This document shows positions 1 to 13,505 of a stretch of DNA of 64,000 nt, piece by piece. A program made the translations under genes and the position numbers. The notes below the pieces were generated by a model. It searched no databases and had not been told where the DNA came from. It was given only the letters and a program-made list of their open reading frames with translations. Source of the stretch: Fratercula arctica (taxonomy: Eukaryota; Chordata; Aves; Charadriiformes; Alcidae); the NCBI GenBank assembly GCA_947846985.1, contig CANTUZ010000003.1:94950674-95014673 (forward strand). Reading direction: 5' to 3'. Numbering within the stretch: position 1 is the first letter of the stretch; each line of letters begins with the position of its first letter.

Positions 1-1094
1 AGTAAGTTAGAGCGCCATATACTTTCAAAAAACTTCATCATAACTTTTATTGGCACAAAAAGAGCAAGAATTTTATCATATCTTGTTCTATGTAGATAGG
101 CTTTAATTACTTCATTCCCTGAGATTCAATTTTAAAATCATTTAACAGTCTTCCTTTAAAAAGCGATACAAAGCAATAATTCACACAGAATCTGATATGA
201 TTCTGTTGTGTCATACTATCTTACTGTCACAAGCCTCATCAAAAGATATTTTAGTACACATTTATTGAAATATTAATTCCTTCATATATAGCCTATAGTT
301 CAAAGTAACTAGTCTGACAAGTAGGATATAATATTTCAGTGAGAGGAATGAAAAAAATACTTCTTTTCCAATAAGCATATTTTATACAGCATACTCTCTT
401 TTTTATAAAATACTACCTTTTTCTCCTTTTAAAATATAAACTGCATACAGTGAAACAAATTTATCCTTTGCATCTTTGAAGTGATGTTTTACTGTGATCA
501 AATACAAAGAAATTCTACCATTTCTTGCCTAGGTATCCTGTTCAGTTACCTCTCTAAGAAACATTTTTATTTGATAAAAGTAATAGGATATCAGAACTGA
601 GGATGTGAGGCTTCTGATTGCTTGTAATTCATGCATTCTTCTATAACCATGTAACTGGTTTTTGAAGCATATTCACGCTGACTTGAAGAGGTCAGTTCAA
701 ACATATCAGTCTCTGAATTGTCATTTTAAAATACTTTATTCACTCCTATTTTCAATGATACGATCAATCCCTAAATGTTCTAAAAATATGATCTATAATA
801 AAATTTTATGCATTTGTTAGCCTGCTCAGTTATGTTTCATATTCACTTTGACATTAAATTAAAAAATCATAGGATACTAAAACATCCTTAAACCTACAAG
901 TTACAGGCATCTTTAATTTGCTTCCTACAATGTTACTTCTTATCCTTTATATTGTCCAGAACATGAAATATAAATGATATCTTTTAGACTAGAAGTACAT
1001 ACTTTCTATGTAACCTGAGTGAGGAACAGTTATGAATAGTTTTTGGCCGATTGTAATGTTTCTTTCTGTTGGTATCACATTACATTTGCCTGAC
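1..1094. other. No gene or repeat recognised
   Basis: AT-rich, apparently unique DNA with no exon-like frame or known repeat. Confidence 0.6.
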
Positions 1095-1175
1095 TGTCGT
1101 GGTTTAAACCCAGTAGGCTCCTCAGCCCCACACAGCCACTTGCTCATTGCTCATCATGTTTCCGTCATACAACTA
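1095..1175 (-). repeat. LTR end fragment
   Basis: TGTCGTGGTTTAAACCCAG followed by CACACAGCCACTTGCTCATT is the reverse complement of the last bases of the LTR at 2447-3034 (GAGTGGCTGTGTGAGG ... GGTTAAACCGTGA). Only about 60-80 bp are recognisable, so it is a truncated piece in the opposite orientation to that LTR. Confidence 0.7.
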
Positions 1176-2446
1176 TTGAGTTTTCTCCTACTATGCTGCT
1201 AGGACTGTCCTCTACTATAGCTTATAAATGTTTTATTTAAAATTTTGTTCTAATAATTTCATGGTGAATTTATACTCTGCTCCTACATTAGCTTTTTCCT
1301 GCCTAATATCTACCTGCATGTATTACAAACATCCATCATATCCCTTTCAGCTTTGTTTTCCTAAGTTAAACAAGCTAACATCTATTTTCCAACCGTACTT
1401 CAATTTTTTGTTTCCTTGAACACAGCTGTGAATTCTGTTAACTTTTACTGTCTTATTTCTTCATTATTGAGGACATATGCCAGCTGAGGTCTTGCACAAT
1501 GGCATCATTACTTAACACATTGCTTCTGGAGATGCTACTCAGCACATCCGAAAATTAGATTTTTTATTTATTTTTTTTCAGTCACATTGCATAGCCGGCT
1601 CTTGAACATCCTATGAGACATTGATCTACTTATGTCATCCTCCTCTTCTGACATTTCATCTTGAAGAACCCCTGGTTTATAATAGAAATTCATAGTAATA
1701 AGTTCTTAGTTAAGTCCTAAATTAGTTCCACTTAACATCCCGTCCAAGTTAGAAGCTCAGTCATCACAGGCAGAAAAGAAAGACAGAAAGGGTGATTCTG
1801 GTCATTCAAGATCAGAATAATCTTTTAGAAGTGCTTCTTTCTTTCTGTTAACTCTAGAAAGAGTCTAGGTGGACCAAGGTCCCACCTATATTCACATAGG
1901 TAGCTGAAGTGCCTAATGATTCCAGACTACTTCTGCATAGATTATACATGGAGAAGGCAATTTAATTCATTGTCCCAGAAATAAACTGTTAGTGGGCAGG
2001 TCAATAAAACCATAAAAAAAAAAAAAGATGAGGCAGGTGTATCATATACGCTAGTGTGTTGTCTAAGTTGTATATTTAGAAGCAATGATTCCAGGAGATA
2101 GCTGTGGAATAGAGGATCTACTGAACAGTGATTGCTGGGAAAAAACCAGTACAGAAGATGACCCCCCAGAAAATTGCTGCCACACAGAACAAATGCAAAA
2201 GTGATAGGGCTTCTGATTTTGGAACCTCGGAAACAAATACCAGCATACTTCTTATTGTTTTCATATGTGCTACTTAGAAAAAGAATGATAAGAAGCTGAA
2301 AAAGTGAAAAGCTACAGAAAATAATTATGAGGTGGAACAAATTTATCATGAAAGCCTTAAGTAGTTGTTACTTCAGGAAAAGACAATTTAAAGATTATAG
2401 TATATAGTAAAAGCTCACCAAAGATACTTTATAATCCAGAGGTCAG
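1176..2446. other. No gene or repeat recognised
   Basis: AT-rich unique DNA between two LTR pieces. The 135-codon minus ORF at 1942-2349 is hydrophobic by base composition and shows no domain. Confidence 0.6.
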
Positions 2447-3034
2447 TGGACTGATTTTGGCTTGGATAAAGGTAATTTTCTTCATTGTAGATTGTATGGT
2501 GGTATGTTTTGGATTTGTGACTAAAACAGTGCTGATAGCATAGGGATGTTTCAGTTACTGCTGAGCAGTGCTTGCACAGAGTCAGGGCCTTTTCTGCTTC
2601 TCATGCTGCCCTGCCAGGGAGTAGGCTGGGAGTTTACAAGAAGTTGGGAGGAGACACAGCAGGGACAGCCGATTCCAACTGACCAAAGGGATCTGGCATA
2701 CCATATGGCATCATGCTCAGCAATAAAACCTGGGAGAAGAGGGAGGAAGGGGAGACATTTGGAGTTATGGTGTTTGTCTTCCCAAGTAACTGTTAAATGT
2801 GATGAAGTCCTGCTTTCCTGGAGATGGCTAAACACCTGCCTGCCAATGGGAAGTAGTGAATGAATTCCTTCATTTGCTTTGTTTGCATGTGCAGCTGTAG
2901 CTTTACCTATTATTAAACTGTCAACCCACAAGTTTTCTCAATTTTGCCCTTCTGAGTCTCTCCCCCATCCCACTGTGGGGAAGTGAGTGAGTGGCTGTGT
3001 GAGGATGAGCTGCCCACGGGGGTTAAACCGTGAA
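2447..3034 (+). mobile_element. Solo LTR, copy A of a family shared with 54291-54880
   Basis: Aligns by eye along its length with 54291-54880: AACAGTG..., TGCTGAGCAGTGCTTGCACA, AGTCAGGGCCTTTTCTGCTT, CATCATGCTCAGCAATAAAA (polyadenylation signal, giving + orientation), CTTTCCTGGAGATGGCT, and the end GGGGTTAAACCGTGA. The first 100 bases and the last dinucleotide are more diverged than in the other copy, and I see no clear target duplication. No gag, pol or env lies beside it. ORFs in this interval on both strands are LTR shadows. Confidence 0.85.
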
Positions 3035-5916
3035 GTTTGAAGTTTTTTTGTTTGAGTTTGCTGATCTTTGACGTTTACTTGCCATTTTACTGGAACAGTC
3101 ATAGAATAATTTTGACATTTTTGTCACCTGATAAATGTAGTCGCATACTTATTTTATACTACTTCCTATTTATTGGGCAGCCTTTGAGTTTTCATAGTGC
3201 ATCTGAAAAGGTGTTTGCAAAACCTTGGAAGCAAAGTCTCCAAGATGGGTAAAGATGTGTTTACCCTTGCTGAGTGACTGCAATACTGCAGCTGGGTGCT
3301 GGTATAACCTGAGGTAGAATATTAATGCTTTGTGCAAAATGATTTATCAAACATAAGATAAGTAATAGAACTGAGAACAGGACATCTATAATTAACTTTC
3401 AGGACAAAATAAAACTGTAAAATATTTTCTGATAATCTTCCCGTCTTCTGGGGTTTGTTTTGGATGTTTTTCTCATCTTCTGGGGTTTGTTTTGGATTTT
3501 TGGTGGTTTTCTTATATATTTTTGTTTTCTCTATTCTCCTTTCATCATCCCAAGCTTTTGAAATCCTTTGATATTAAAGAAAATGGGTTACCTCTATAGT
3601 TTATCTACTGAGACCCCTAGTGGCAAAGGGTGAATCACCATCGCAGGGTTTGTCAAAAAAAATCTTAATTGCATCACTAGTAGGAATACAGAAATTACTT
3701 CAGGGATAAGGAGGATGGGAACCAGGAAATCTGGGAATGCCTCGGTTCCAGGCCATTTTCTGGTCTTGATAAAAATGTTGGAAGTGGAATAATTGTTCAC
3801 AGAAATCAAACTTAATCCCTTTAAATATAGAAAACAAGGCTTAAAAGTATGAAGATATGGACTACAAAACTAAAAATTGAGGTCACTAAGCCACAAACCT
3901 AAGCAAAATTGAACAACAGACAGTTCATCAGCACAAAAGCGTGAATAAAAAACTCCACAATTAGAAGGCACTAGCAGCGGCACTAACGCCTTCAGGATTA
4001 TGACTTTTCCAACAAATATTTCACATAGTAGATTATCCTTTTTGCCTTAACCACTTATTCTCAGATTTTGATCCTTTTTTTGGTCTCTATTGCTACAATT
4101 TGTAACAGTGGCTAATTGTAATCTTTAGGTTAAAGTAAGTTTTTCACCCTTGGATCAATAATGAATGTATTGACCTGGTTACATTTAGGAATAATAAGAA
4201 TTGGGTCAGGGAATCTTTTTGCACTTGAGATAAGCTAGAAATATAGTTAGCGCTGCTATTTGGAGGCATGATATACTGCAGTTTAGTGTGTGTAAATATA
4301 GGGAAAAATTACCTGACTTTGAGACTTGACTTACTCTGGGATATGAAAGGTTAGTCCGTTTCCTGATGGGTTTTATTTTAACTTTTTATTCATGAGTCTC
4401 ACTAACTGATCTGAATGACAGTATTGCTTAACTTCATTGCCATTTTATTTGCCGTAGTCTTAGCATTGCAATCACCAGCGGTGATGACTTGTGTAACTCA
4501 CTTGTTCTGTCAGTTTCTTCTCTTGGACTCTACAAGCTGCCACCTTTTCTTATTTTCCCTTATGTCCGCATTTTAAATAGAGGTTCCTAAAAAGCTTGTT
4601 ATATGAGCCTAAATTTAAAAAAAATAGAATCGGAACACGTAGGACAGGTTTGGTTTTTTTTTAATTGCTCACTGACTGACCTACAAGAAAAGGAGAAATT
4701 TTATGAAGCTTAGAAGACAAAGCTGTGAGGTTTTTGAAGATGAAAAGGTGAAGTTTCATGTTTCCACTTCAAGAACTGTTACTGTTGTTTACAGCCTACA
4801 CACTTAATACAGTATCTTTTGGGAAGTAAGAATTTTAGGCTTTGCTGACATCACACACTTGAGTTTCTATGCATCCTTTGCAATTCAGTATTACCTGTGC
4901 TGATGTAAAAACTCTCATTTCCCTCATTAAAATCATACAATATGGAATCACCTTAAAAGTCTTGACCAGGAGTTGAAAAGAGGAGTGCTAAAAGGCTGTA
5001 CGGGAATCCGCTTATATCTGTCCATCCATATCTACTTAGCTGAAGGCTCCCATTGCCTTCTACCCTTTATGTCTATCCTTTTCTCCTGCCTCTAATTCCC
5101 TCTGGTTTTCATCCAGGAAATATAATGGTTTAGCAGTAGCTTGTCAAGACTACATAGCTGTTATAACTAAAGGTGAGGAAGCTATTGCCCCATACTTAGC
5201 TACCCTCCTAATTTCACCTCCAGGACAGTAAAGGAAGTAGGGAAGCGATTGGTGAATGATTGTTAAAAATAATGCCCAGTATTTAAAATATGGCATCAAT
5301 CAAGCTAACAGTGCGTAACTGTGGCTCATTGCCACAGGGCAACCCATTTTGCCCAATTCTTCTCTGTTGCTTTTATGTTTCTAACCCACTCTTTTTTCCT
5401 CAGCCAGAGAACATTTCATAGAAACATTTGATAGAAGTTGGAAGCATGTCCAAAGCTGGAAGCATGATATCTATGTCAATACAGATTTCCTTCCTTTTGA
5501 ATCTACAACCTTCCACTATCATACAAAAGCCTGGTTTGCTTTTACTTGTCAATCTTATAATTTGAGCGCATATTAAAAAAAAAAAAAGAATAGAAAATAA
5601 TCACATGATATCTTGTACCAGCAATGACGGTGGAATGGCTAATATTATTTGGTGGGTAACAAGACACTTCAATACTCCAGCTAAATGCAGAAGAATAAAT
5701 TTTTCAGTGTTCTGAGTTTCCAAGATGTTTTCATTATGTGTCTCTGAACAACAGCGTTGCCTTTACCACTTACCTATTTTTTGCATTATACATTCAAATT
5801 CACAATGCGTGTTTCATAGGAATTAGCTTTTAAAGTTTCATAAATAATTCTCTTAGCAGTGATATTCTGCATCTTTTGGACCAAGAACTACATAAGCTCA
5901 GCCTGTTGTAAAAGGG
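3035..5916. other. No gene recognised
   Basis: AT-rich unique DNA, with only the 32-bp duplication at 3444-3507 noted. Confidence 0.6.
3444..3507 (+). repeat. 32-bp tandem duplication
   Basis: Two copies of a unit starting TCTTCTGGGGTTTGTTTTGG, at 3444 and 3476, with the second half diverged. Confidence 0.9.
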
Positions 5917-6009
5917 GATAAGATAAGATGATAAGATAAGATAAGATAAGATAAGATAAGATAAGATAAGATAAGATAAGATAAGATAAGATAAGATAAG
6001 ATAAGATAA
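5917..6009 (+). repeat. ATAAG pentanucleotide microsatellite
   Basis: About 17 nearly perfect copies of GATAA/ATAAG, broken once by GATG near 5929. It creates repetitive ORFs on the minus strand (5830-6133) that are artefacts. Each unit also contains GATAA, the core of a GATA-factor site. Confidence 0.98.
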
Positions 6010-9000
6010 AGGTTGTGAAGCTGAAAGGCTGAATTTTGGTAAGGTTGCAGTCATAATATAATCTTATAATACTGTAATTAAAAACAATCATTGAAAAAGA
6101 ATCAATCTCAACCACTCCACATTTCATCTGCAAGAGAAAAAATAAACAATCTTATTTAAATCAAGTATTCTTAAATAGCAAAATTTAAATTTTGCATGTT
6201 TAAATACTGATTGAGGTGGAGGTTACATTACATGTCTTTTAAACTGCTTCACAGGCAAAGCTGAGCTTCAAAATGGTACTCCCTCTAAAGATATGAATCA
6301 CTGTGGACATAGAAGCCATCCAGGAGGTTCATGTCAGCCTTCTTGCTGAAGAAGGTGTTGATGTCAGGCTCAGAATAAAGGATTCACAGGAGTCTAATTA
6401 TCGGTTCCCAAACCGTGGTCAGCAATAAGCAACCATGTCATTGCCCACGTTCCCCATAAACCCATATAAAATCTAAAATGTAGCAACTAATTGGTGTTGA
6501 AAGGTTAGCTAGGAACTATAAAAGTTTGGAGTGCTGACAGCGATTTATTGATTCAAAGCATTCAACTGCAGCCAAAGACGTTATAAACCATCTCCTCTGG
6601 TGTAACTGAAGCTTTTTCTAATTTGCATGTCTCCAATGGGATGAAACAATTAGAAATAAATGTTAAGATACATATGACTATATTGTGGAACTTAATTTCT
6701 CCTGTAATTACCTACATAAAGTGTATGGACTGAAATAATATGGTAAAATTTAAGGCATAATAATAAAATCACTATAACTAATAATCTGCTGTGTCTTCTA
6801 CCATGGTAAAAAGATTTCAAGTATATAAAAAGGTATGTAGGGAAGACAGTTATTATATATGACTCAAATAAAAAAAGAAGACAAGACTAAAAGTTGCCAT
6901 AAGATAATAAAAGGAAAAGTAAGGTAAGATGGCTCTAGAAATGTTTCTTTTTGATCTAGGAATAATTTTTGAAGAAACAGTAAGTCACAGCACTAATCTG
7001 AAGGAGACATTGTGCAAAATTTTTAAAGGAAAGATAGCAGCAATTTTAAGCACAGTAGGTGGTGAAATTATTCATCAGACTCAGTTCCATTACAGAGACA
7101 AATCAAGAGATTCCTGTGTATGAATCTTTTCTAAAAATGCAATGAGGGGCATGACATGATCTAAGAATGTGAGTGAAATTAGACCGTCACTTCTTTCCCT
7201 TCGTCTTTCTAATAATGAGTCTTTTCTTGTGTAGACCATGTGTGACTAATAAGATTTCCTTTGCAGAATTGTTGGATGGCCACAGGGCTTTAAACTGTGG
7301 TGTTATACGAAGTGAAAATCCCCAGACTAACCTAAATGGCTTGTGTCTTTCTTGGATTTTGAGCTTTGACGAATTCAGTTAAAATTATAATAAAATGAAC
7401 TAAAATTTTGGAACGAAAGATGGATTCGGGAAATTTAAATATTTTTGAGTGGTAATTTTTGTACAACAATTTCACTCATTCTTTTGGCTCTATAAAAGGG
7501 ATGAAATTAGAAGCTGAAGTTGGGACAATGGTAAATGTTAAAGGATGTAATGTTCATTTAAAGCAAAATCTGTCACCATCCTTTACGTTAGGAAAAGAAT
7601 TACCTCTCAGTTTTAATGAGACAATTTGTAAATAGCACTGGACAGCATCAGTAGTACTACAAAAATTAAACACTCCGTAGTGTCAAGAACAATTTCTGTG
7701 CTTATTTTTGCATCATTTCCTAGCCAATAATATATCTGAAATACTTCAATTTGCTTTCCTGATAGTTGCATTAAGTAAGGTTCATTGACATCATAGCGTC
7801 AAGTATAGATCAGTGCCTTCATGAATAAGATATTTTTTATTCTAAAAAATAAATAAAATATTCTCTATCAAATGCTTCCAGAACCTTGTAAAAGAACAAT
7901 AATTACAAATTCACATAACTTCTACACAAGCCTCACTAATCTGTTGGTCAGTCTACCACAATCACTCTCTGGAAGGGACAGTTTTGTTCCACTTACTGTA
8001 GAGTGTAGTACAGAAATTGAGGCTCACAATTTAGACACTTCGGGCAAGCAATTTAGGTTGCCTGGACTGAAACAGGGCTTTAGTAATCAATTTAAAAATT
8101 CCTTTGAATGCTGAAAATGAGGAAGAACAAACAAGCAAGCCCATTACAGTGTGCTTCTAGTATAACAGAAGCACTGATTTTTTTTTTTTTTTTCTGCCAT
8201 AGAATACTTAAAGTTGCAAGATTCAGTGAAGATCTTGCACTTTGGTATTCAAACAATGGCATACAGATTACCTCTCTAAAGCAAGCCAGGACCTTTTTGT
8301 AGATGATATGATTATACCATGCATTACATACGGTGGGATTGGGCCCTTAGATTAAACCAAAGATAATTTCTCCAATATTCTCCATCCAGTGGCAGGATTA
8401 ATAATGATAGCCAATTTCAGGAAAGGCATTTGGTGGGTGCAACAAGAAGGTACACAGAACAACTCAATGATAGTTTGCAAATGCAGCACTGAGAAGTCAT
8501 CTCAAGAAAGATTCCATGTTTCAACAAAATAAAATTTACTGGATATGAAAAAATACTCCATAATCTTTTAAAATGCTGTAGAACAAGGTGTCATATTACC
8601 TCTCAGCCATAACAAACACCTATCTTGATAAAGTATAGCTACCCGATCTATTTAGATAGATGCCATGAAATCCTGATGTAATCCTCCTTTTTCAGTTAAC
8701 CACAAGGAACGTGCAACTTAGTTACTTGGAACTGATTTTTTCACTGTCCTGCTCTATCAAAATGGAATAACGTTTAGAAACATGGAAGAAGGATACACTT
8801 TTTTTTTTCTAAAGAAAAGTTAAAGGAAATTCAGTACTTTGCCAGACTCCAGTTTTTGTAACCGCTACACTCCTAGTTTTTAGGCACAAATAAGAAGTTA
8901 GACTAAGTATCACAGATTAACAGTAAATACATTAAAATACTACCCACTTCTTTATCCTTAACTACCACATCTACTGTAAAAGAAAGAAAATTTATTATGC

Positions 9001-12000
9001 TAAGTAGGTGGTCAATCACATCCAGAAAGAAACTCAAAGTACAAAGTTGTAATATGTAAATGACATTTGCATCAATGATCTGTGGGTTTTGTTTCATCCA
9101 TCTAAGGAAAAAAAAAAAAAAAAAAAGAAAACTCCAAAAGATAGAAAAAGTCTTTAAGATCTTAGCAATATACACACTTTTTAACTATTTTAAGAGGAAA
9201 AATATTTTAACTGATTATGTTTCTGATGAGTCTTTTTACCTTAAAGTATATGTAACCGTAGTGACTTACTGTACAATTGATCCCTTTGCTCCAAAAAAAC
9301 AGACAGCATGAAAATATATACTTCTTTTTGCTCATTTTTCTTTCCATCACAATATACATTTCACAATTAAAGGAGTTCAAATGTGGTGCAAATGTCAGAG
9401 ATGCAGATGTCAGAAGTCCACTGTCAATAAGGAATATGAAAGAGGAAATATTAAGCTTTCGCATATACGTAATAGGTAACAAAAACGTAAAAGATACTTT
9501 ATTTGTCATGACAACGAGTGTCTTAATTTACCTGATTATTTGTACTGCTAAGTTGTTAAAATGGTAGGACTGTAATATAGTAATGGTGCTGCCTAGCTAA
9601 TGGTTTCTTCACTGAACCATCCTTTATAAAATGGTGAATTGATTGGGCTAGTCTTAAGTATGCAGCAGGAGTTAAATTGATCATGTAAGAAGTATAACCA
9701 CTTTTAAATGTGCTGATAAAGTGTCTGAAGCTGAAATCAATTAGTTCACAGCACACATATAGATGCAGTTAAAAACTTACAATACTAACACCATTTTTTA
9801 AATATGCCTACCAAAAAAGAAACTCTGAAACCACTGCAAACTCTGAGGAAAGAAAGTAATTTACTGAAGACACTCTACAGATATTGCTTTGAGTGAAATA
9901 AATATTTAAACAAGCTATACTCACCAAAAATTAGTTTCAACATGTACACAACGCTTACTATTCTAAGTACTGTATCACCACTTGTGTATTACCAGCAGAA
10001 CAAATATAATATATTTCAAAATGTGTAAGTACTTTTAAAAATACATACATACATACATACATACATACATACATACACACAGATATATGTCCCTGCAAGG
10101 GAGATGAGATAGGCAGACAATGCTATGCATGCAATTTTTCATTTGCTTTAACTACATTAAAAGGTTCAGAGAAAGTTTCCTCCCAAAATTCACATTTTTC
10201 TTTCCCTTTTCAGCAAACATACAACATTCCTATAAATGACTAAGGGGACTCCTACGCCAAAAAAAACCCCAAACAACACAAACAAACCATGCTTCCCTCT
10301 AATATATGGGAAGAGAGACTCAACGGTCTTTCTAGCCCAAGCCTGTGACCAGCAAGAAACTGAGGAAGAATGAGGAGTGGCAAGGCATCCTTGCATGACA
10401 GTAAGATACATTACCACTGGGAAACCTTGAAACACTTACTATGCAACATTATGTCATATTATTATGAGAAACAGGCAAGTATATGTTTATGTATAGAGCA
10501 CTCAGGTATGACTGCTTTCTAAGTGCATGGGGATAGCTTCTAAGACAACAGCTGTAAAAAATTCATTAAACTATAAAATGGAGGCAGTACAAGCCAATTG
10601 TTGATAGCTTTTGAGACTGTATCACAGTTTTTGCTTTTTTTTTTTGCTTTTTTTTTTGCCTTAAAGACTTCAGCTACAAGAAATAAATTATTTCAGAGAA
10701 TCCCTTCTTTCTAAGTATGTGTTTTAGTCCATTTTTTCACAGGGGAAAAAAAACCAAAGTTACTAATATTTGAAAAAAATATGAAAACCTGGCATTGTAT
10801 CTACTTTTCTCAATCTTCGTTCCAATCTTTCAATTTGGCAGAACTTTACAAAGTGTCTTTCGTATGTGATTTTTGTAATAATTAACATTTTATTAATTCA
10901 CTGTTAATTTTTAATTTTATATTAAATAAATTTTGCAAGTGTACTATGTAGACTTCATACAACAATTTTTACAATTTAATATCACTGTTAGTCTGATCAC
11001 TATTGACTTGCCTGCATTTGTTTACTGCTCAATTTTAACTGAATTTCAGTCCCTGTTATACAACATGGCCTGTATGGGTAAACGCAATACACAACAGAAA
11101 TACAAACTTCTAAGTATTTGCATCTCCATGAAAATCCAGACCTTCTAATTCAAATCACAAAACTGTCGTCTTAGTCATTTTTTCCAGTTGGTAGAAGTTG
11201 GACAGTGCTCTGAACAGTGAACCATCGATCTTATGCTGAAAATTAATATGAAACATTATTGAAGCCCCGACACATTTTGTAGTTTGTTTGTTTGTTTGTT
11301 TCTGAAGCCTGTTCATTTTCATATTTCTCTTTGTATGTTTCTGACTTGTGCATAGGTTTCTGTTTGGATTTTTTCTGTAATTATATAGTTTTTCTATGAG
11401 TAAATCAGCGGTCACAGAAAGCATTGGGAATATAGTTACAAACTATTTTTAGGTTTGTATGACTATTTGGTTAGGTTTTGTTTACATTTTAGGAAGTCAA
11501 ACATTTTCAGTACAAATCCTGCACTATCATATAAAAAGCAGAAAATAAGAAAAACTATATATATGGGCACAAAAATATACATAATAATACTTCAGTCTGT
11601 AACTCACAGTCATATCTTTAAAGAGTTGAAGAAATCCCTGCTCATACAGTAAATAGTTTGGGTCAGCTTTTCTGAAATTTTATTTATTACTGCAGGTTAG
11701 AGATTACTTCAGGGTTCCTGGGCTCATGAAATAGAGTTGTATCTAAATCGCTTTGACAGTGAAAGGGCAGAATCTTTGGATATGAATACAATAAAAGCTT
11801 TACTAATGGTAGACATAACTGAACTCTGCAGCTCTTCTCAAAAAATCCTGGGTCAATACCACGTACCTTTAAAACTGCTGTGCTTCAGTAAAGTTAATTA
11901 TAATTTTCACATAGGCAAAAACGCTTGCAAGCTTATTTAGAAAAAAATAATCAAGTGTATCTATAAAAGCAGCTATCAAACAGATGTACTTGATAGGAGG

Positions 12001-12228
12001 GAGTAGTAGACTTCCTCTAAAAGAAAGTGCTTGAGAAGATATCCAGATCAAAGGATTTTCAATACATCCTCTATAGATACATCTTATAATTGGGCATCAT
12101 ATATCAGATTTATCTGGTTCCACTATTTCTCCAAGAATAACCATGTTTTCTACTTGTATTGAGTCCCAGAGTTTGGTTTTGGTTTTTTTTTTTTTTTTCA
12201 TTTTAAATGTGCTGTTTCATAATTCACA
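6010..12228. other. No gene recognised
   Basis: AT-rich unique DNA with short homopolymer runs (T near 8180, A near 9105, T near 10635, T near 12186) and the ATAC microsatellite. All ORFs are below 110 codons and show no motif. Confidence 0.6.
10041..10080 (+). repeat. ATAC tetranucleotide microsatellite
   Basis: About nine copies of ATAC ending in ACACAC. Confidence 0.97.
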
Positions 12229-12762
12229 GTCCAAGGATGAGAAAGAAGGAGTAGACAGGCAGGGAAGAATACAAGGAGGAGTCGTACTCTATGTTAAAGA
12301 GAACCTTGAATGTATACAAGTCAACTATGTCAATTGTGGAAGCCCTATCAAATGCCTCTGGTCAAGATCAGAGGGGTCATCTCTAAGGGAGATATTACAG
12401 TAGGTGTCTGCTACCAACCTCTAAACCAAGATGATAAGGCTAACAAAGCATTACGTGGGTCACTTAAGCAAGCTTCAGGTCAACAGAACCTGGTTCTTAT
12501 GGGTGACTTTAACTATCCAGACGTTTATTGGAAGAACAATACAGCAGCTCACATGTAATCCATCAAGTTCCTGGAAGGTTAGTACTAAGGCAAAGTGGTT
12601 AGATTTTAGAAGAGCAAACTTCAGCTTGCTCAGAGCTCAGCTGGGAGGGATTCTGTGTGAAGCTTACATGGAGGATAAAGAAGTTAGCAAGTGCTGGGAG
12701 TTTTCCTAGAACGCTCTCCTGGAAGCACAAAAACAGTTCATCCCCTTTAAAGGGAAGGGAAG
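12229..12762 (+). pseudogene. CR1 ORF2 endonuclease remnant
   Basis: Degenerate APE-type endonuclease region. A basic-glycine stretch typical of CR1 is seen at 12256-12290, and the conserved GDFN motif lies at 12502-12513 in the frame of 12310. The frame then shifts by one and continues with the DFRR segment near 12600, with sequence between them missing compared with intact CR1 elements, followed by a TAG at 12707-12709. The CR1 family endonuclease nicks target DNA for target-primed reverse transcription; this copy is non-functional. Confidence 0.85.
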
Positions 12763-13500
12763 TGTCATGGTTTGGGCTGGACTGGCCACTGAGATGAACA
12801 ACAGATGCTCTACCCCACCTCTCTCCAAGGAAAGGGGGGAGAGAGATAAAAGAGAGTTATGAATTTAGAAAAAACTAAAGTAATGAAAATATTAATTAAT
12901 AAAATAATATTTATAAGAAAATAATGAAATACATACAATATATACAAAACCGTATCAAGCTCCCAGGATGGCAATCGCATCACCAGCAGGCACAGGGAAA
13001 GTCCCAGACTGGACTTAGTGATGGACGGGAGCTGGATTCCAGATCTAGATTCAGGAATGCGTGGATCAGGATCAAAGGCAGATGTGTAGACAGAGTCCTC
13101 CTTGGATGCCAGTCATTCAAGGAAGAGGACTGACCCTTTGGTCCCTCAGCTTTTGCGCTGAGCGTGATGCAGATGGGATGGAATATCCCATTGGTCAGTT
13201 TTGGGACACCTGTCCTGTCCACTCCTTCCTACAGGTAGGACCCCTCTACGCTTTTCCACTTCTGACCCTCCAGTGGGGCAAATAACAAAGTTATCTGACC
13301 CTGGTTTTTATAGCAGTAAGTATAACCAAGAGCCTCTCTGTGTACCATGCCTTGGCATAATCAGGTCTTATCACTCTGAGAATGAACAGTGTCTCTATAA
13401 CATGCTGTTAATTTCAGAGTTCAGTTAGTTAGAAGAGACTTAGCTGAATAGTAAAATTCCTGAACAGAAAATTGGTTTTGTTTTACCTCAAACCAGGACA
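12763..13500 (-). mobile_element. Solo LTR inserted in the CR1 element
   Basis: Begins with TGTCATGGTTTGGGC and ends with AAACCAGGACA, which are the reverse complements of an LTR end and start like those of the LTR at 54291-54880, so it lies on the minus strand. The five bases before it (GGAAG) and after it (GGCAG) match at four of five positions, as expected for an aged target-site duplication. Removing the LTR and one copy joins the CR1 reading frame without a shift. It is about 738 bp and has no internal retroviral genes next to it, so it is a solo LTR. The family name is not certain; the 5-bp duplication fits an ERVL-type element. Confidence 0.8.
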
Positions 13501-13505
13501 GGCAG

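Noticed and set aside
1942..2349. 135-codon minus ORF with hydrophobic segments
   Set aside because: Composition follows an AT-rich template, with poly-F from an A run; no homology recognised.
5830..6133. Repetitive minus-strand ORFs rich in LSYLI units
   Set aside because: Direct translation of the ATAAG microsatellite.
6400..6430. GGTTCCCAAACCGTGGTC, reminiscent of a hAT-type DNA transposon end
   Set aside because: Too short; no terminal inverted repeat or 8-bp duplication found around it.
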